The notes under the pieces were generated by a model. The model ran no database searches and was not told where the DNA came from. It saw only the letters and a list, made by a program, of their open reading frames with translations. From Rhodanobacteraceae bacterium (GTDB lineage: Bacteria > Pseudomonadota > Gammaproteobacteria > Xanthomonadales > Rhodanobacteraceae), in NCBI GenBank assembly GCA_025928735.1, contig JAICIW010000175.1, positions 1-5,567 on the forward strand: a stretch of 5,567 bases of DNA, in the 5' to 3' direction. Each line of letters begins with the position of its first letter. Position 1 is the stretch's first letter. The position numbers and the translations under genes were made by a program. Positions 5,106 through 5,567 of this stretch are shown in pieces.

Positions 5106-5567
5106 GTCCGTCACGCTGGAAAACGATCACGTCCGGCTGGAGCCGTTGACGCTGGATCACGTGCCGGGCCTGGAAGCCGCTGCCGCCGACGGCGAGCTGT
5201 GGAACCTGCGCGTCACCTATGTGCCGCCGCCGGGCGCGATGCGCGCATATGTCGAAACGGCGTTCGCGATGCAGGCGAACGGAGATTCACTGCCGTTCGC
5301 GGTGCGCGACAAGCGCGATGGTGCGATCGCCGGCAGCACGCGCTACTACGATTTCAATCCCGACGTGCCGCGCGTATTGATCGGCCACACGTGGTACGCC
5401 GCGAGCCGCCAACGCACGCACATCAACACCGCCTGCAAGCTGCTGCTGGCAGACCACGCGTTCAACGGACTCCAGTGTGCGGCAGTGGGATGGGAAACCG
5501 ACATCCTCAATACCCGCTCGCAGCAGGCCATCGAGCGGCTGGGTGCGCATCGCGACGGCGTACTGCG
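5098..5567 (+). CDS. GNAT family N-acetyltransferase, RimJ/RimL type (3' end outside window)
   Basis: From the ATG at 5098 the frame stays open for 156 codons to the window edge. The N-terminus LENDHVRLEPLTLDHVPGL (7-25) is the common first strand and helix of RimJ/RimL-like (Acetyltransf_3) enzymes. PFAVRDKRDGAIAGSTRYYDF (66-86) and the Ser-Arg-Gln-Arg-Thr (103-107) segment with TACKLLLADHAF (111-122) fit the acetyl-CoA-binding region, where relatives usually read SxQRTxxNxxxKLLLL. TDILNTRSQQAIERLGAHRDGVL (134-156) is the conserved C-terminal part; only a short tail should be missing. These enzymes transfer acetyl from acetyl-CoA to an amine, but the acceptor is unknown. His98 in IGHTWY stands where Trp is usual. 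The start overlaps the YdcH-like gene by 8 bases. Confidence 0.9.
   Translation, partial: MLESVTLENDHVRLEPLTLDHVPGLEAAAADGELWNLRVTYVPPPGAMRAYVETAFAMQANGDSLPFAVRDKRDGAIAGSTRYYDFNPDVPRVLIGHTWYAASRQRTHINTACKLLLADHAFNGLQCAAVGWETDILNTRSQQAIERLGAHRDGVL

Noticed and set aside
4071..5114. 347-codon open frame on the minus strand across the ttcA start
   Set aside because: It overlaps ttcA in another frame and runs antisense to the YdcH-like gene. Its second half is an Arg/Ala/Pro-rich shadow.
1..5567. A new defence, mobile or biosynthetic system
   Set aside because: All seven genes belong to recognisable families, and no gene set suggests a system beyond the pairings noted in the findings.

Overview
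The window looks like ordinary chromosomal sequence from a high-GC gammaproteobacterium, most likely of the Lysobacterales (Xanthomonadales), perhaps near Rhodanobacteraceae. This rests on strongly G/C-biased third codon positions, TtcA and RdgC (proteobacterial housekeeping proteins), small palindromic repeats between genes, and near-leaderless gene starts of the TAnnnT-then-ATG kind. The placement is inference; no rRNA or marker gene is present.

Layout, left to right. Positions 2-796 (+) hold the C-terminal part of an M1 zinc aminopeptidase of the leukotriene-A4-hydrolase type, cut by the window edge. Three bases later begins a complete membrane-anchored alpha/beta hydrolase (800-1786, +), so these two are probably co-transcribed. 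A 311-base gap between convergent genes (1787-2097) has no gene but is dense in small palindromes and dispersed-repeat sequence. On the minus strand follows ttcA (4849-3962), a 182-base gap with a 104-base palindromic repeat, rdgC (3779-2856), and a YgjP/DUF45-type metallopeptidase (2859-2098) whose ATG overlaps the rdgC stop as ATGA. Divergent from ttcA across 46 bases is a two-gene plus-strand unit: a 69-residue YdcH/DUF465 coiled-coil protein (4896-5105) and a GNAT acetyltransferase (5098 to the right edge, incomplete), overlapping by 8 bases.

Functionally this is housekeeping: peptide and ester hydrolysis, tRNA C32 thiolation (TtcA), control of RecA-dependent recombination (RdgC), and a putative SprT-like zinc protease coupled to RdgC. 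I see no phage, CRISPR, toxin-antitoxin, transposase or secondary-metabolite genes, and no convincing new multi-gene system. The points most worth a second look are the repeat shared by the two gaps, the facing near-leaderless starts of ttcA and the YdcH-like gene, the tight rdgC-metallopeptidase coupling, and substitutions at known functional positions in the M1 enzyme and RdgC.
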